NCBI RefSeq assembly: GCF_040412425.1
Contig: NC_089789.1
Coordinates: forward strand, 31,307,106 to 31,371,105
Length of the DNA: 64,000 bases
Direction of reading: 5' to 3'
Source: Macrobrachium rosenbergii
Taxonomy: Eukaryota; Arthropoda; Malacostraca; Decapoda; Palaemonidae
Part shown: in pieces, positions 15,575 through 28,400 of the stretch
Numbering within the stretch: position 1 is the first letter of the stretch
Layout of the letters: each line of letters starts with the position of its first letter
Made by a program: the position numbers and the translations under genes
Notes under the pieces: generated by a model
What the model was told of the DNA's origin: nothing
The model's input: only the letters and a program-made list of their open reading frames with translations
Database searches by the model: none

Positions 15575-15924
15575 GTCAAGATTAGCGAACCCAACATCAT
15601 GTCAAGAACAGCCAACCCAATGATCCCCATGTAAAGAATGGCCAACCCTTTCCGGTTCGAACTCCAATTCCACATGAGGGGTAGAACTAAACACGGCGAA
15701 ACAGTGATTCATCTACACTGTTTCGCCGTGTTTAGCACTAGCCCCTTGAGGGCCAAATATATTTCGCCTTGTTTAGTACTAGCCCCTGGGGGATCAATGT
15801 CTGGTACTGAAGTGTTCATGTCTAGAGCAGCGAACCCGATTATTCCCATGTAAAGAATAACGAACCCAATAATCTTCTTGTAAAGAAAGCGAACCCTGCT
15901 GCTAGTGGGTTCGCTAATCTTGAC
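15575..15924. mobile_element. MITE with perfect 19-bp terminal inverted repeats, ~350 bp
   Basis: The left end 15575-15593 (gtcaagattagcgaaccca) and the right end 15906-15924 are exact reverse complements. Shorter variants of the motif (agaa-(c/t)-(a/g)-gc-aaccc) recur just inside both ends, giving subterminal repeats. The centre holds a near-perfect hairpin (15687-15706 with 15716-15735). There is no transposase, so it is a non-autonomous DNA element; the superfamily was not determined. Confidence 0.75.
15687..15735. repeat. Perfect 20-bp-arm hairpin inside the MITE
   Basis: The arms ctaaacacggcgaaacagtg and its exact complement are separated by 9 bp. The pairing extends imperfectly outward to about 15679-15744. 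The taaacacggcg-ctagcccc part recurs at 15753-15787, 31871-31895 and 35505-35530. Confidence 0.8.
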
Positions 15925-18417
15925 TTGCTCCTTTAATTTTAAGATTAAATAATAACAAATTATGGAAGATGAACGAAAAAAAGAGGGAACGAAAAATTCT
16001 GACTAGTTTTCTCTTGTTTCAGGTCACCCTTTACAGGAAAGATTTGAGGGGCGTTCTTCAAAATCAGTCGATCAACGAATATCATTTTAGCTTGAAGATT
16101 GGAGGGCCATGCTTCAAGATTTTCGATGATCTTAGTTTGAAAGAAAGTATTGTGCTTAAAGTTCCATGAAGATGCTTATAGTTTAAAGAAGGGAGGCCAT
16201 ACGACAAGATCGAAGATGATTTCGTTGTGAAGACTGGAGACCCGTATGTCAAGATTGACTTCGTCGCATAATAGGCTACTTATCAACAATTATTGTTTAT
16301 TTTCAATGAAATGTCAGTGATTTCAATCTCATCTTTGATCATCATTGCTTTGTATTAGTTCTGAATTCTTGTAAGTACAGTGTTAATGGTGGTATTCATT
16401 TGTAAAAATTTAGATTATTTTCTCTCGTCATAATGTTAGGAACAATCAATGGCGTTTGACTAGTGGTAGGTCCATGGTTCTCATGAGGGTGGTGGTTGGT
16501 TTACGTATAGATAAAGCCGGCCTTATCCTATAGCGCAGGCTGCTTGCCCTGATGGTCTGTTGGTGTGGTGCTGTGTTGTAGGAAGACTGGTGTGGGTGCC
16601 AGAATTTTTTAACCAGCTGTTTTAATATGTTAGTTGGCACTTAATTCTACTTATTACTAATTCCTTCATTTTTTCTGCTTTTCAAACTAGATATTAACAG
16701 GATAATGCAAAGAGAATTTTGCTTAGTTTTCACCTTTCTCATCTCAGTACCACAAAGTAAGTGATTCTTTACAGATTTTTCTTGCATATCTTATGTACGT
16801 TGGTGGGAGTTGTTAATTTTGACAAACGGGATTGGCTGAGGTTTAACATTTTTAAATTTTTTTTTATGTTAAATTTGCTGTTGTAAAAATATTATCAATG
16901 AAAAGCGTAAAGATGCGGTATTTTGTTGTTTCATAATATATACTAATAAGAGAGGGTTTGCTGATCAAGTTTTTAAAGTATAAGCAGTATAATAATGAAT
17001 TCGCATTCTGGGTTCCAGCTTTTATATTCATAATTATTGTGTGCTGTATATTTAAGTAGTAATTTATGAATGTATGAATAGTCTGTTGAGGGAATGCGAG
17101 GAGTAAATTAAAATGTAACGTAGGTTTGTTTGTGATATAGGTGTGTGTGAGAAAGTGGAATGGGGAGTGTTTGGTGTTAGTCAATAGTAAGAATAGGAGA
17201 AAGTGTTGGTACTATGGTCATGCAGACCTCGGAACTAGAGAAGCTACAAAAAGCTAGATTGAAGTTGCCTTTACAGCAGGGTTCCACAAAAATGTGTGAA
17301 TGACTGGCGCAAATTACACACCAAGTACCGAGTAGAGTTTGTGAATGTTAAATGCCTGGTGTCTCAGTGTACTATATACATCACAGTACTCACTGAGGGG
17401 ATCACAGATAAGCTGTAGTATCAAAGGATTTTGCTTCTAGGTTGATGGACGATACCGTTAAAGCCCGATTTTTAAAGTGGTGAGTGGTCTAGATTGATTG
17501 GAGTGAGATCTTAGGTCATCACCAGGGCTCTTTTATTTTGACACTGGCAGCATTTGAGGAAGGGCCCGTTATGTTATAAGGCCGCCTTAATCAAAACCAA
17601 CTATGCAAGACCTGGGGAATATTGAAGGATAACTGGAATAATCTAGAATCTAGATGATAGGAGTTCAGTTTTGTTCGGTATGAAAGGCAAAGTTTTCTGA
17701 GGCAACACGGAATCTTTCAAGTACTCATGTTTGCCTGATGCTTTACGTAACAATTTCAGCATTATTAAAGATTGTTGTTTAAAGATAGAATTGCCACTTT
17801 CAACAGGGTTTTACAAGGATTGGTAAACTCACTACATCTTTTTCGAGTTACAGGGATCTCGGTTGCGAAAAGTCCGCCACTGTCATCTATGCAGAAGACG
17901 GCAAACACTACTGTTAGCAACATGTGACTGAAGACAAACTTTCATCTGATCATTATTTTACTGGTAAGGTTTTTAGATTTTGTGATCAGAGTTACATTTG
18001 TAATAATTTTTGGGAAACTAGGCTTATTTTTGGTATAAAAAAAAAGAGCATGGTGTGTTTTTGGTAAAAGCTTCATGTGTAAATGTTTAGTAAAAAACTT
18101 TTTTTACTTACGCTCTAACAGAAATTGAACAAAATATTTTTTTTTCTAACGATATACTGTACTACATTCATGTTATGTAACTTTTTACTTAAACGCTTTA
18201 GTGACTGTGTGACGGAACATGATTTACGACAAATACGGTTTTGGTTTTGATAGTCACATTTAACAGATGACTTAGTCTCTTCTCAAGCTTATCTAAAATG
18301 GTTGTGGTTTCGGACAAACGCAGTGCAGTGATATCTCTTACCTAAACTCACCCTTATTGCTGCAGTTGTTCCCTCCTTCCACCAGCATTGGTCTGCTCTT
18401 CCTCCTCCTATCTTCAT
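15925..18417. other. Intergenic DNA, no gene recognised
   Basis: Around 16090-16260 there are loosely repeated phrases (gaagattggaggcca..caagat), perhaps an old degenerate tandem repeat. Otherwise nothing. Confidence 0.4.

Positions 18418-18474
<57 letters not shown>
18418..18474. repeat. (ACT)n microsatellite, about 19 units
   Basis: Pure trinucleotide tract and the only long non-coding microsatellite in the first 38 kb. Confidence 0.95.
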
Positions 18475-21094
18475 GTCTTATCTATCTCTATTTCTATTGG
18501 TTAGCTTAGATTGAGTTGAACTAGACCCTTGCTTGCCCCGAGTATGGTAACGTGTGTGAGAGTAATTTGTCTGGTGTGGACCTGTGACATCAACCAGCAG
18601 ACGTCTACCTCTTACTCATTTATTCACTCCTACCCGAATCGTCCAATGTCTGTATGCCTCGTCGATTTACACATTTTAAATATTTTTGATTTTATCTTTT
18701 GTTATACTTTCTTTTGAAGGTTCTTATTTCATTGCTTTAATTTTATGATTTGCATTCTTGAAGCCCCCTTTTTTATGCATTCGCTGTGATTATTTTAGTC
18801 CTATTTGTTTTTCCTCATTATATCTGTTGTGTAATGTCTACTCGGATTTATAATTCCCCTTGACCACCAAGCAGCCATATCTGTTGTATGTCATCAATAA
18901 TACTTAAGTAGTTTTAAAATCCTACCGAGCTTTTCTGATTTATTTTTGAGGGTCTAATTACAACTTCATGGTTTCCAGGCCATTTTCTGTGATTTTTTTT
19001 TATTCTCACTTAGTTTTCGTCGTATTCTTCATATTCTGTTGTGCTCGGCTGGTTTTTTTTCCACTTTATTCCTTTTCTGTGAGGGTTTCCTTATTCACAG
19101 TTTATCCAGGTACTGAATTTTTAATTAGTTGCAATTTACTTAAGAAATAATTCATTCAACGAATAAACCCTTCAGGCCAACTCTGAGAGTCGTGTGGCTA
19201 AATTGTAATAATAATTCTGACAAAGTTTTCATTTTTGTTTTGTTTCTCTGGACTATTATTTGAAGTTTTCGTTTCTAGTTTTAGGTGACAGTTTATAGTT
19301 ACTTTTTGTTTAATAATTATTATATCTTTATTCATCACTACTGAGCTCTTCACAAAGCGAACTTTATTTTTCAAGTCACTCAACAAGCCATTTCCGTCAT
19401 TTGTTCCTTTAGGTTGTAGCTTTCCATTCGTACATAAATTTGATATGACATCCCGTTTGAAGGACTAATTTGACTGATATGAACATTTTTCAATGTTCCT
19501 GAGATTAAAAAGAAAATACCAGTAAAATTTCAAAATGAAACTAAGTTTTCAAGTGTACCATCTTTAGAATGAAACGAGCGTGCATTTTGTGACTAAAACC
19601 CGCTTCATGAGAAGCCATAACAAGCATATTTACTCATTTCTCTATTAGCTTTTCATGCCTGATCGCGATTCATCGCTTGCTGCTCCTCACAGAGACTCAA
19701 GTTCTGTAGCTAGTCTTAGTTATGGTCACTAAGTCAAAGTTAGACGTGATAAGCTCAGATTAGTAAATTGCTTCCTGAGATGAGACTTCAGATTTGTCGC
19801 CAGTAAGTTATTCTAATTAAAGGTAAATTTTTTTATTTAGTTACTAGGTAGTAGTTTTTCGGACATTTCATAGACTACTACACTTGACTTTTAATTGTAA
19901 CAGCTACTGACTCGACCAAAAAGTTGTATATGAAACAGCGTATGTATTAGAAAATCTTTTCAGCACTGTTGAAGTTCGTGCACTACGAATTGACAGTAAC
20001 CTGTTTTAAGTTTTACTCCATTTTTTCTTAATACTAGACTCTGCTTTTTTTTTTTAGGTCACCAAAAACTACGCCAATATATCCCCTGTTAATGATGAGA
20101 AATTGCTCATAAAACTAAAATTGTTATTTTCAGAAGTAATTTTTTAAGCTTTATTATATGATAACTGGAATAAGATTCCAATATTTATTTTAACGCTGCT
20201 TGTGAACCGTCATGCTTTTAAAAAATTGTTTTCACTAGGCCGTCATCAAACTAAATTCAGGCTACCATTACTGTGCATTTCAGAAAGTATTGCTCTAATG
20301 TTCATTGCATTAATACCAAACACGTTATTTGCTTGCTTGAATTTAATTTTGTTGGCGAGTTAAGATTTTGAAGATGCTAAGCTATCTGAACATTCCCAAT
20401 TCACTCTTACTCAGACGCAGTTTTTATATTAGTTTTAGCATATTTTAGCTCATAATTTTCTTATTAACTGTCGTAATTGCAAAATTTAATGCTTGAAAAC
20501 TGGATTAAGGCCATTAATTTTCAGTAAATTCCGTTTAAATAAGAAGCAATGCTTCGGCAAAAATTCGATAATCTGGTTCCACTTGTAACGTTAGTGGTTC
20601 ACCATTAATTTTTCTAAAGTCTAAATTTACTTCCATGAACATATTTTTAATGTAACTTTTACATTATTCGTTATTATCTAGAGGCAAATTTTCCCTTCAG
20701 CTCTATAATATCGATATTGTTGCACACTCATAATCTAATTCGAAACCTCTGTTGAGTCCAGAGCCACGGAAGGTAATTTCAATGGTCATTTCTACTTCGG
20801 CCTATAGTTTTATATTACATATATGAAGCCAAATCTCTGAAACCATCCCATTTAATCAGATCCCTTTCATTTTGTTAGGAATACAAAATAAAAATATGGC
20901 TGTTTAACCTTCGATGCACAGGCTTTGATGCGGTTGCAAATTAGTTTCGTTTCGAAATTTACCAGCGTGTTTATCTTTTAAGTCTAGGTTCTATTAGTAT
21001 TGCTCTTAAGTATTGTAAAAGTCGCGTCATGATTTTGACTGGACAAGAAAAAGCTCGGTGAATTTAAGCTTGAGGAGTGTTGGTGCGACTATAA
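18475..21094. other. Intergenic DNA, no feature recognised
   Basis: AT-rich; short open frames only. I see nothing I can support. Confidence 0.5.
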
Positions 21095-21254
21095 GATTGT
21101 TTGAAGATTACCAAACTCTCTGCTTAGATTCTGAAGTTTTATAATCACTCTCTACAGTAGATTGTTATTCGTTAGATTGTTTGAAGATTACCAAACTCGC
21201 TGCTTAGATTCTGAAGTTTTATAATCACTCTCTACAGTAGATTGTTATTCGTTA
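21095..21254. repeat. 80-bp unit duplicated in tandem
   Basis: 21095-21174 and 21175-21254 are almost identical, both starting gattgtttgaagattaccaa and ending attgttattcgtta, with one mismatch near the start. The near-identity implies a recent duplication. Confidence 0.9.
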
Positions 21255-21345
21255 ATGACTCAAAGAAAGTCCTTTCATCATTCGTTAATGACTCAAAGAA
21301 AGTCCTTCCATCATTCGTTAATGACTCAAAGAAACCCTTCCATCA
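21247..21345. repeat. 33-bp unit, three tandem copies
   Basis: Copies start attcgttaatgactcaaaga at 21247, 21280 and 21313. The array overlaps the end of the preceding 80-bp duplication, so the two expanded in a nested way. Confidence 0.88.
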
Positions 21346-21631
21346 GCGAAATAAGCGAATACAAAAAGGTTAAATAACTGATGCTAGCTCATGGCATAAA
21401 TTTACATGAATGTTATGCTGTATTATATTAATAAATATACTTAGTTTTACAGCTGACTGGTGGACGTTGTTGCCATGGGACAGGAAACAGTGCAAGTCAG
21501 TAAAAGGATTTTTATCAAGAGGCACATTCAAGAACTACTTTTGCGAGGTGCCAACGATCCTCCAGTCTACTGTTGAGTGGAGAGCAGTGTAGTGGACCTT
21601 GCAGACTTTTTTGGATGTGCGTACAAGACTA

Positions 21632-21908
21632 CGATAGCCTTCAATTCAGATGGGTAATATTCGAAGACACCCTACCTCCCATAGTGGGACTCAACCCATA
21701 CTGTTTTCGGCAAGGATTAACGGAAAACATTGTGAATGGCAGCATTATTTCAGTTCGCCTCACCGTAACTTAGTTACGGTGAGGCGAACTCGTACTGCCA
21801 TTCACTGAATGTTTTACGTTAATACTTGCAAAAAACAGTATGGGTTTCCCACTGTGGAAGGTGCGGTGTCTTCGAATATTACCCATCATTCAAGGTTATC
21901 TAGCGATT
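21632..21908. repeat. Large palindrome P1, ~137-bp arms, 1-bp centre
   Basis: The left arm 21632-21770 and right arm 21772-21908 are imperfect reverse complements (for example gatgggtaatattcgaagac against its complement at 21870-21890). They meet at accgtaact-t-agttacggt with a single-base centre. A loop this short is not typical of transposon terminal repeats. Confidence 0.88.
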
Positions 21909-22101
21909 TATATTAAAGGAGAGATGGCGGAATAAACATTGTGACTAAGGAGGATTGATAAATAAAAAGAGGTCAAAGGTTCTTTCCATGACTTTTATTC
22001 TTCTATATATATATACTTGATGTATATGCACAAAAAATTTTTGAAAAGGTCTTCACCTTTCATACAGCAAAATCGTTCTCCTTCTCTTTTGTATTATACA
22101 T

Positions 22102-22515
22102 AAAAGCCCACACATTGGTAATGTTTCAAAAGTCTGGGTCTGGCGGCATGGTGTTTTTTGAATGCAGCTTTTTAACTCTTGGTCTCGTCCACAACCGATG
22201 TTTACTTCTACGAGGTCCTTGGTAATCCGTTTTCTTTCAATCAGTGGATTTTTAGCAATCCTAGTCATTAAAATGTCATGCCCATTTTGACCAGATCTAA
22301 TAGGCTAGACTCATAGTCTAACCTATTAAGATCTGGTCAAAATGGTTTATCACATTTTAATGACGGGGATCGCTGAAAATCCATCGATTCAAAGAAAACT
22401 AAGGATTACCAAGGACCTCGTAGCAATAAACATCGGTTGTGGATGAGACCAAGAGCTAAAAGATGTATTCAAACAGCAGGCCGCCAGACTTAAAACTCAT
22501 ACACCATATGGGCTG
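22102..22515. repeat. Large palindrome P2, ~205-bp arms, 3-bp centre
   Basis: The left arm 22102-22311 and right arm 22315-22515 pair over nearly their full length. Examples are attttgaccagatct near the centre and ccaaggacctcgta further out. The divergence between arms is substitutions and small indels. It is unrelated in sequence to palindrome P1, which lies about 200 bp away. Confidence 0.88.
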
Positions 22516-23223
22516 CCTGAAGATGATGAACTGTTTTTGGGTAACAGGCTCGGTCCATCTGTAAAACTGCATATAAGAAAAAAAAAAAAAAATCACTCGA
22601 TGGGTTCTTTCCCATTACAAACTGCAAATTATATATGGAGTTTGATTTCTCTGAATGAAACTGACCAACTCAAGTTTTTGAAAATTAATGACACCGAAAC
22701 ATTTTGTTTCCAGGATAACCACTGCCAGTTAACATTTACATAAGGTATTTTAAAACAACCAGATACAACAATAGTAAAGAGGATAATTTGTTGAAGACTG
22801 TGCTGTTGAAAACGTTGCTACCTGTTGGTATATCTACAGATAAGTAATGTTGAGTCATTACTCAAAGCTATTTGAAATGCCAAAGAACCAAATACTTTCT
22901 TGATACACAAGTATTCTAATAACCAGTTATTGCAATAAGACAAAAAATCTCATTTACTCAGCTCTTTACTTTGGGCAAAAATTTCTTGTAAAATGTTATG
23001 ACAAATACCCCAGACCCAAGATATTCTAAAAACCTTTTCCTAAATTTCGATTAGCTAAAAATTTTAGTGGTCTGACTAATTATTACCAATAGTACTTGGA
23101 CTGATATAAAAGTACTTCACCTAGAACATACTGGTTGTACCAAATTTAGACCACCTCGTGCACTGCAATTTCGAATAACTAGAAATATGGTGGTCCATCA
23201 GATTCATTAATATTTGGACAGAT

Positions 23224-23860
23224 ATGAAAGTGCTGTACCTGACACGTAATGGGACCAAAAACGTAGTTCACATATGGATCAACAACCATAACCAAGGTGC
23301 TTCCTGTGTTATCTTTTCTTCATTTTTTAAAGACAGCAAGAAGGTCTCAAGAGAGACTTTCCACCTAACAAACAAATTAGTAGCAACAGCTACTGTCATG
23401 GAGCAATTATTTTTCAGAGAGCCATCTAATTCCAAAGGAGCACAGTGATGTACACTATTTCGGAATATTCAATATGAAAGATTAATGGCATACATAAAAG
23501 GTATAGCAATTAAACACTGTCACAGGAAAAGAAAAGTTAGTGTAACTCTCGAATGGATAATCAGCCACACTTGATATCCCAGAAAAATGAAGAAGCTGAC
23601 CTCATAATTAAAACCACATTCAACTGAAGTGTTCTGACTCAGTCATCATCACTTCTGACTGCTTACAATAAAAAGCAGGCACTGCCAAGAACCAACAGAA
23701 AACTGATATTGCATATCAAAAACAAAAATGCTCATCCATGACCGATCAACTAATACAAAGATAGCAACACTGGCTCACAGACTAAGAGTGGATTCACTCT
23801 GGAAATGAAAATATTCCATATAAGAAGAGAGCTGCAAACGCCAGGAAAACCACATTCGTA
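23224..23860 (+). pseudogene. Relic of a LINE RNase H domain
   Basis: An open stretch reads WINNHNQGASCVIFSSFFKD and then VSRETFHLTNKLVATATVMEQL. This follows the start and first helix of retroelement RNase H (normally W/YTDGS..GAS..V, then aEl.Ai..). About 50 codons on, VTLEWIISHT and, after a frameshift, QKNEEADLI match the VxxxWVPSHxGIxGNExAD signature. The metal-binding DGS is replaced by NNH, and frameshifts and stops are present, so it is inactive. It fits RNase H-bearing LINEs (I/R1/Jockey groups). A downstream LAHRLRVDSL near 23770-23800 may be the following arginine-rich segment. Confidence 0.55.
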
Positions 23861-25029
23861 GACTACCTTCTTTAATACTATCACACACTCCTAAGGTAGT
23901 TGTGATCAGGCATGAACTTCATTACACTGTGTAATAACCTTCCACTTCATCCTAAACCTTGAAACTCCCTTTGATATTGTCCAATCATGACAATGAACCA
24001 TGGTTTGGATGAACATGTAATGGGAAGAAAACCTATCCTAATCAGCAGTTCTTTCTCTGAAAAAATTCTTTCTCATCGTATGCTTCTTAACAATTCCACA
24101 AAACAAACCTTACTATTTATTCCTCACTACAAACACAATTCTCTCATTTGTTAACAATATGAACCACGAAAAATCTTAAATATTCAAGGAGCAGGAGTCC
24201 CTATCGTCAAAGAGCTACCATAAACTGCCAAATCCACCCATCAATCATCACCAAATACAGTATCTTAACTAGTGTCATTCATAACCTGAGATTACCGAGA
24301 CCATGTCATCTATAAGAGAAAAAGGAGAAAGGAACCAGTCATGCTATTGCACAATGCCACAATCTGGTATGCATGTCTCTCTATAAGATGTCCTGAATGC
24401 CATTTAATGGTATTAAATGGTAAGATAAGGGGATGACTGACTGACTGATAGATTTATGCCTATTTATATATTTAAAGTACTTTCTACTACAAATCATTAG
24501 TTTTAAGGCCTACAATAGTACAAAATCAAAATATAACTAAAAACCACTTCTAAATGCACACCTAACATTAATAAACAAAATGTATTTACTATGCTGTTGA
24601 AACAAAATATATGCTTAATACCCCAGTGATAATATAAATCCCTTTCAGTACACATGTATGAGGCTGAGACAAACACGACTGTAAACCTGGTTTAAAGATT
24701 TGGGCAACTTAAATATTTAAAATATAGCAACAAAAAAACAGCAAGTCCTTTCCAGAAAGTAACTGTATTTTTGGCGTGAACCTTAGCATAAACAAGGACT
24801 AAAAACATGTACATGCTTTGTTCTATCTTTAAAACCTTTGTTCAGACCCAAGCAAAAACTTGACCTCAGAAGACCTAGCTTTAATCAAGAATACAAGGCT
24901 TTTTTCCTCAAACTGGCCAAGCAATACCAGTGCAACATGACAGCACTTCAAGCCAGCTATTTTAAGATGAAAGAGCTTTTATCATGGGATGATACAATTC
25001 CTTGACCTTTCAAAACTTAAATCAAACAT
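23861..25029. other. Intergenic DNA, probable further retroelement debris
   Basis: Follows the RNase H relic without readable domains. A short tgactgactgactga run lies at 24434-24448. Confidence 0.35.
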
Positions 25030-25450
25030 AAGCCATCAAGATAAACCAGCCACAACTATTACATAAACAAATCAATGCTAATGACAGAAAATAAGACCAC
25101 TTCATGTAACTTGTACATCTTACTGGGTCACAAGGAATCTGGAACCAAAACAAATAACCAAGGATATGCCATTCAGATAAACCAGCCACAACTAGGAGAT
25201 ACCGCATTAAAAACCAATGCTAGTGAGAGAAAAAAACACAATTTCATGTAACCTGTACATCTAACTGGATCACATGAATATGAAACCAAAACAAATAACC
25301 AAGGACAAGCCATTCAGATGAACCAGCCACAACTAGGAGATACTGCATAAACAAACCTATGCTTATGACAGGAAATAAGACTTCATATGACATGTGCATC
25401 TCACTGGATCACAAGAGTCTAAAACCACACAAATAACCAAGGACGAAATG
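25030..25450. repeat. ~136-141-bp tandem repeat, three copies
   Basis: The phrase accagccacaacta starts at 25045, 25181 and 25322. Each copy contains aaacaaataaccaaggac and ttcatgtaac-tgtacatct variants. The copies are imperfect, indicating an old minisatellite-like array. It opens a spurious minus-strand frame at 25022-25207. Confidence 0.85.
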
Positions 25451-28400
25451 GATAACAAAGGGACCACATCTGTAGTCGCAGGAATACTGGAAATACTGTA
25501 TGCTTAAATGCATTTACGTTTCATTTTTTTTTTATTGTGTTAACCACTATACCACAATCACTGTCATGCCATTCTCAAAAACCTTACTTCCATTCTAAAC
25601 TAAGAATATTGACTCAATCACCAGATTTGTAAGCCTTTCCTAAGTTAGTTATTTTGAAGGTTTGCTCTTCAAAATAATTTCTTCTGTGACTTACATTATT
25701 TTACATACTTTTTTGTACTGTAACGAAATTGTAGGAAATAACAACAAAGCTATAGGTGATAAAAAAAAAAAAAGGTGCCATAACACTTCACCCAAAAAAA
25801 TTATAACTGTTTGCATAATAACTCTTCCTCACTTGGTTTTAAAAGCATTATATTCATCAAATCTTGGACATGTACATAGTGTTACTAGTTCTCTTTTCTG
25901 GAATTAGAGGCCTAAGCCTATGTATAGTAAGCCGTACCTAAAATTCTTAAAAAGGCCCTATAGTTGGCAACTCCTAAACTCACATTCTTACGGCTTTTCA
26001 CTGTTTCTGCAGAGGCCTTAATATGAAAAAACTGTAAGCCAATTATCACAACCTCAAAGAAAAATACCTGTACCATATTTCTAATTCTGGTCTAGCTAAA
26101 GATACGTCTACATAAAAGGCAATTAAATACTTTCCAGATTATCAGTCTGTTCGCTTATAAACAGGAAATTGCTAGGAAATGCCTTACATACAGATCAATA
26201 TTTTATTGAATTATGCTTCTTAACACAAATTCAAACCACCAGTTCAATGCATTATCTTCATCTAGACTGAGCATTGCATTATGGGAGTTTAGCATTGTAG
26301 TGAACTGAGTTGCTTTTATGAAACATCGTAAATAAATATCCAATATTAACCTTACCAGTTCCACAAATTCACGTACTAGCGTTAAATTCTATATTTTCCA
26401 AGCACTTTTAATTGTACTAAGTAAGGAGTCAACTAAACCAAAAATATTTCTTAACCATTTTGAAATTGCAGTGCAAAAGGTAGTTTTAGTTTCATGCCAG
26501 ATGTTACTTCATCACAAGTCGATTTTACGATTAACAAAGCAACTTGATTCATGATAGTTATGCTTAACTGAAAAGAACGGGGTAAAGTTACAATATGACT
26601 CAGGATTTTTCTCAAGTCCTCCAGTATTCAAGTATATACTGAGTCTATAACACATCAACTGGATGAGGAGTAGACAGTTTCAACCAAATAAAATAAACAC
26701 TATCAAAAGGCAAAAACCCTTTCAACAGCACAGCCTTAACCAAGCATGACCTCATGATTATTTTATCCAGCTGTTTTAGATACTAACTTCAATAAATTTC
26801 AACCAGCAGAAGCTGTCCTGGACTCTTAAAGTTTCTAAAAACCACAAAATTATCAAAAACTATCACACTAATATTCATAAAGAGAAGAACACACATCACC
26901 ATGCATGTGCTTGGAGTTATTCTGTGATTGATATTTTTAACTACCACAGGTAGTTTCTTCTTGTTTATCAAGCTGGCCTTATGCCAGCATAACCTCTTGC
27001 TCAAGGAGTACCTCGTAACTCTTGGTGGCAGGTCAGTGGATGATGATAACTGTTGAATAAGACCTGTACCTAAGCCATGTGGGGACAAGCCTGAACTTCT
27101 AGTCTTCAGTACAGCACAAAGCCTGTAAAATAATTTCAATTTTAGATTCCATACAGCAACAATGTTGGTTTACAACAGCAATCTCCCTTTGATATAAATG
27201 TCAAAGATACAATGTCAATATCCCTTTAGGTGAAGGAATATGTTTACTCTGCAAAAAATCTGAATATTCCACTAGCCTCACAACTATTCAGAACTTTGGT
27301 GGTCTGGCTTGACAGGTAACAAAAGATATCCAACAGCAAATAGTAATTTCATGTCAACTGTAGACCAAGCTAAGCTTTAATTTACATTTATCATTCAATT
27401 ACAATTATATGTTCCAAGTGCAACATATAAAATGATTAACATCATTTGTTTTATTCACTTCATCTTGCTGGCCTTTAAAAGATGACTGTTGAAGACCATT
27501 GCAATACTGAACATATATTTTAAAACAATAATCATCATTCCAACCACCTTGTTTTCAAACTGTTCATTTTAGTAATATACTGTTAAGATAACTTCTCTTC
27601 TACTTAACCAAGCTTATTTTAACAGGAAAATCTACTTTAAAAGTTGAAAAATCTACTTTAAGAATTATTCCTAGGCACATTTTACATTTTACCATAAAAA
27701 TTGTCCATAAGCCTAAAAGCTCAAACTGACTGCAATTCTGTGAACAGAAAGCTACAGAACCTACTCAAACAGAATCTGAATTCCTACAGAGCAAAACTAA
27801 TTTACATTCTGTACCTACCATGCAACCAGCCAAGAATAAATGAAGTTTGTAGTGAGAGTTTTAAACTATTTAAAGAAAAACTTTAATATTTTTTGCATCA
27901 CAGGTACAAACCACTTACTGTAATTATTTCTGTATACCACTCCCATCACTAAAGAATGCCTGTTCCAGTACAAGGCTGGCCTAATCTAAGATGACGATGA
28001 CTACCTGCACAAGTTAGTCGAAAGATGTTATTCTTGAAATGTAGTGTGCAAGTGTTCTATCAGTTAGGTATTCTGTTACCACTGAAAATGCAAAATAAAG
28101 TTGTCGCTGACCAGAACAAATCTTAAAATCATAAGGGAAACTCTGAAGTAAAATTGTTAGTGACAATGAGTATCTTTCATTTCAAAAGTTTCTTTCTCAC
28201 TGCACTAAACAGCAACTAATTCTGTCATGAAACTAGATTTTGCTCATGAAGCCAGCTTTGTTCATACAGCTTTAAAGCTTTTTAATTTTAAATACAAAGA
28301 CTTTTCTTGCCACAGGCTTTATTAGATATCTCCTCCAACTGTAATTACAATAAAATAGTTTGTTCTAATAACATTCTGGGATATTTTTCTTTTAAAGTGA

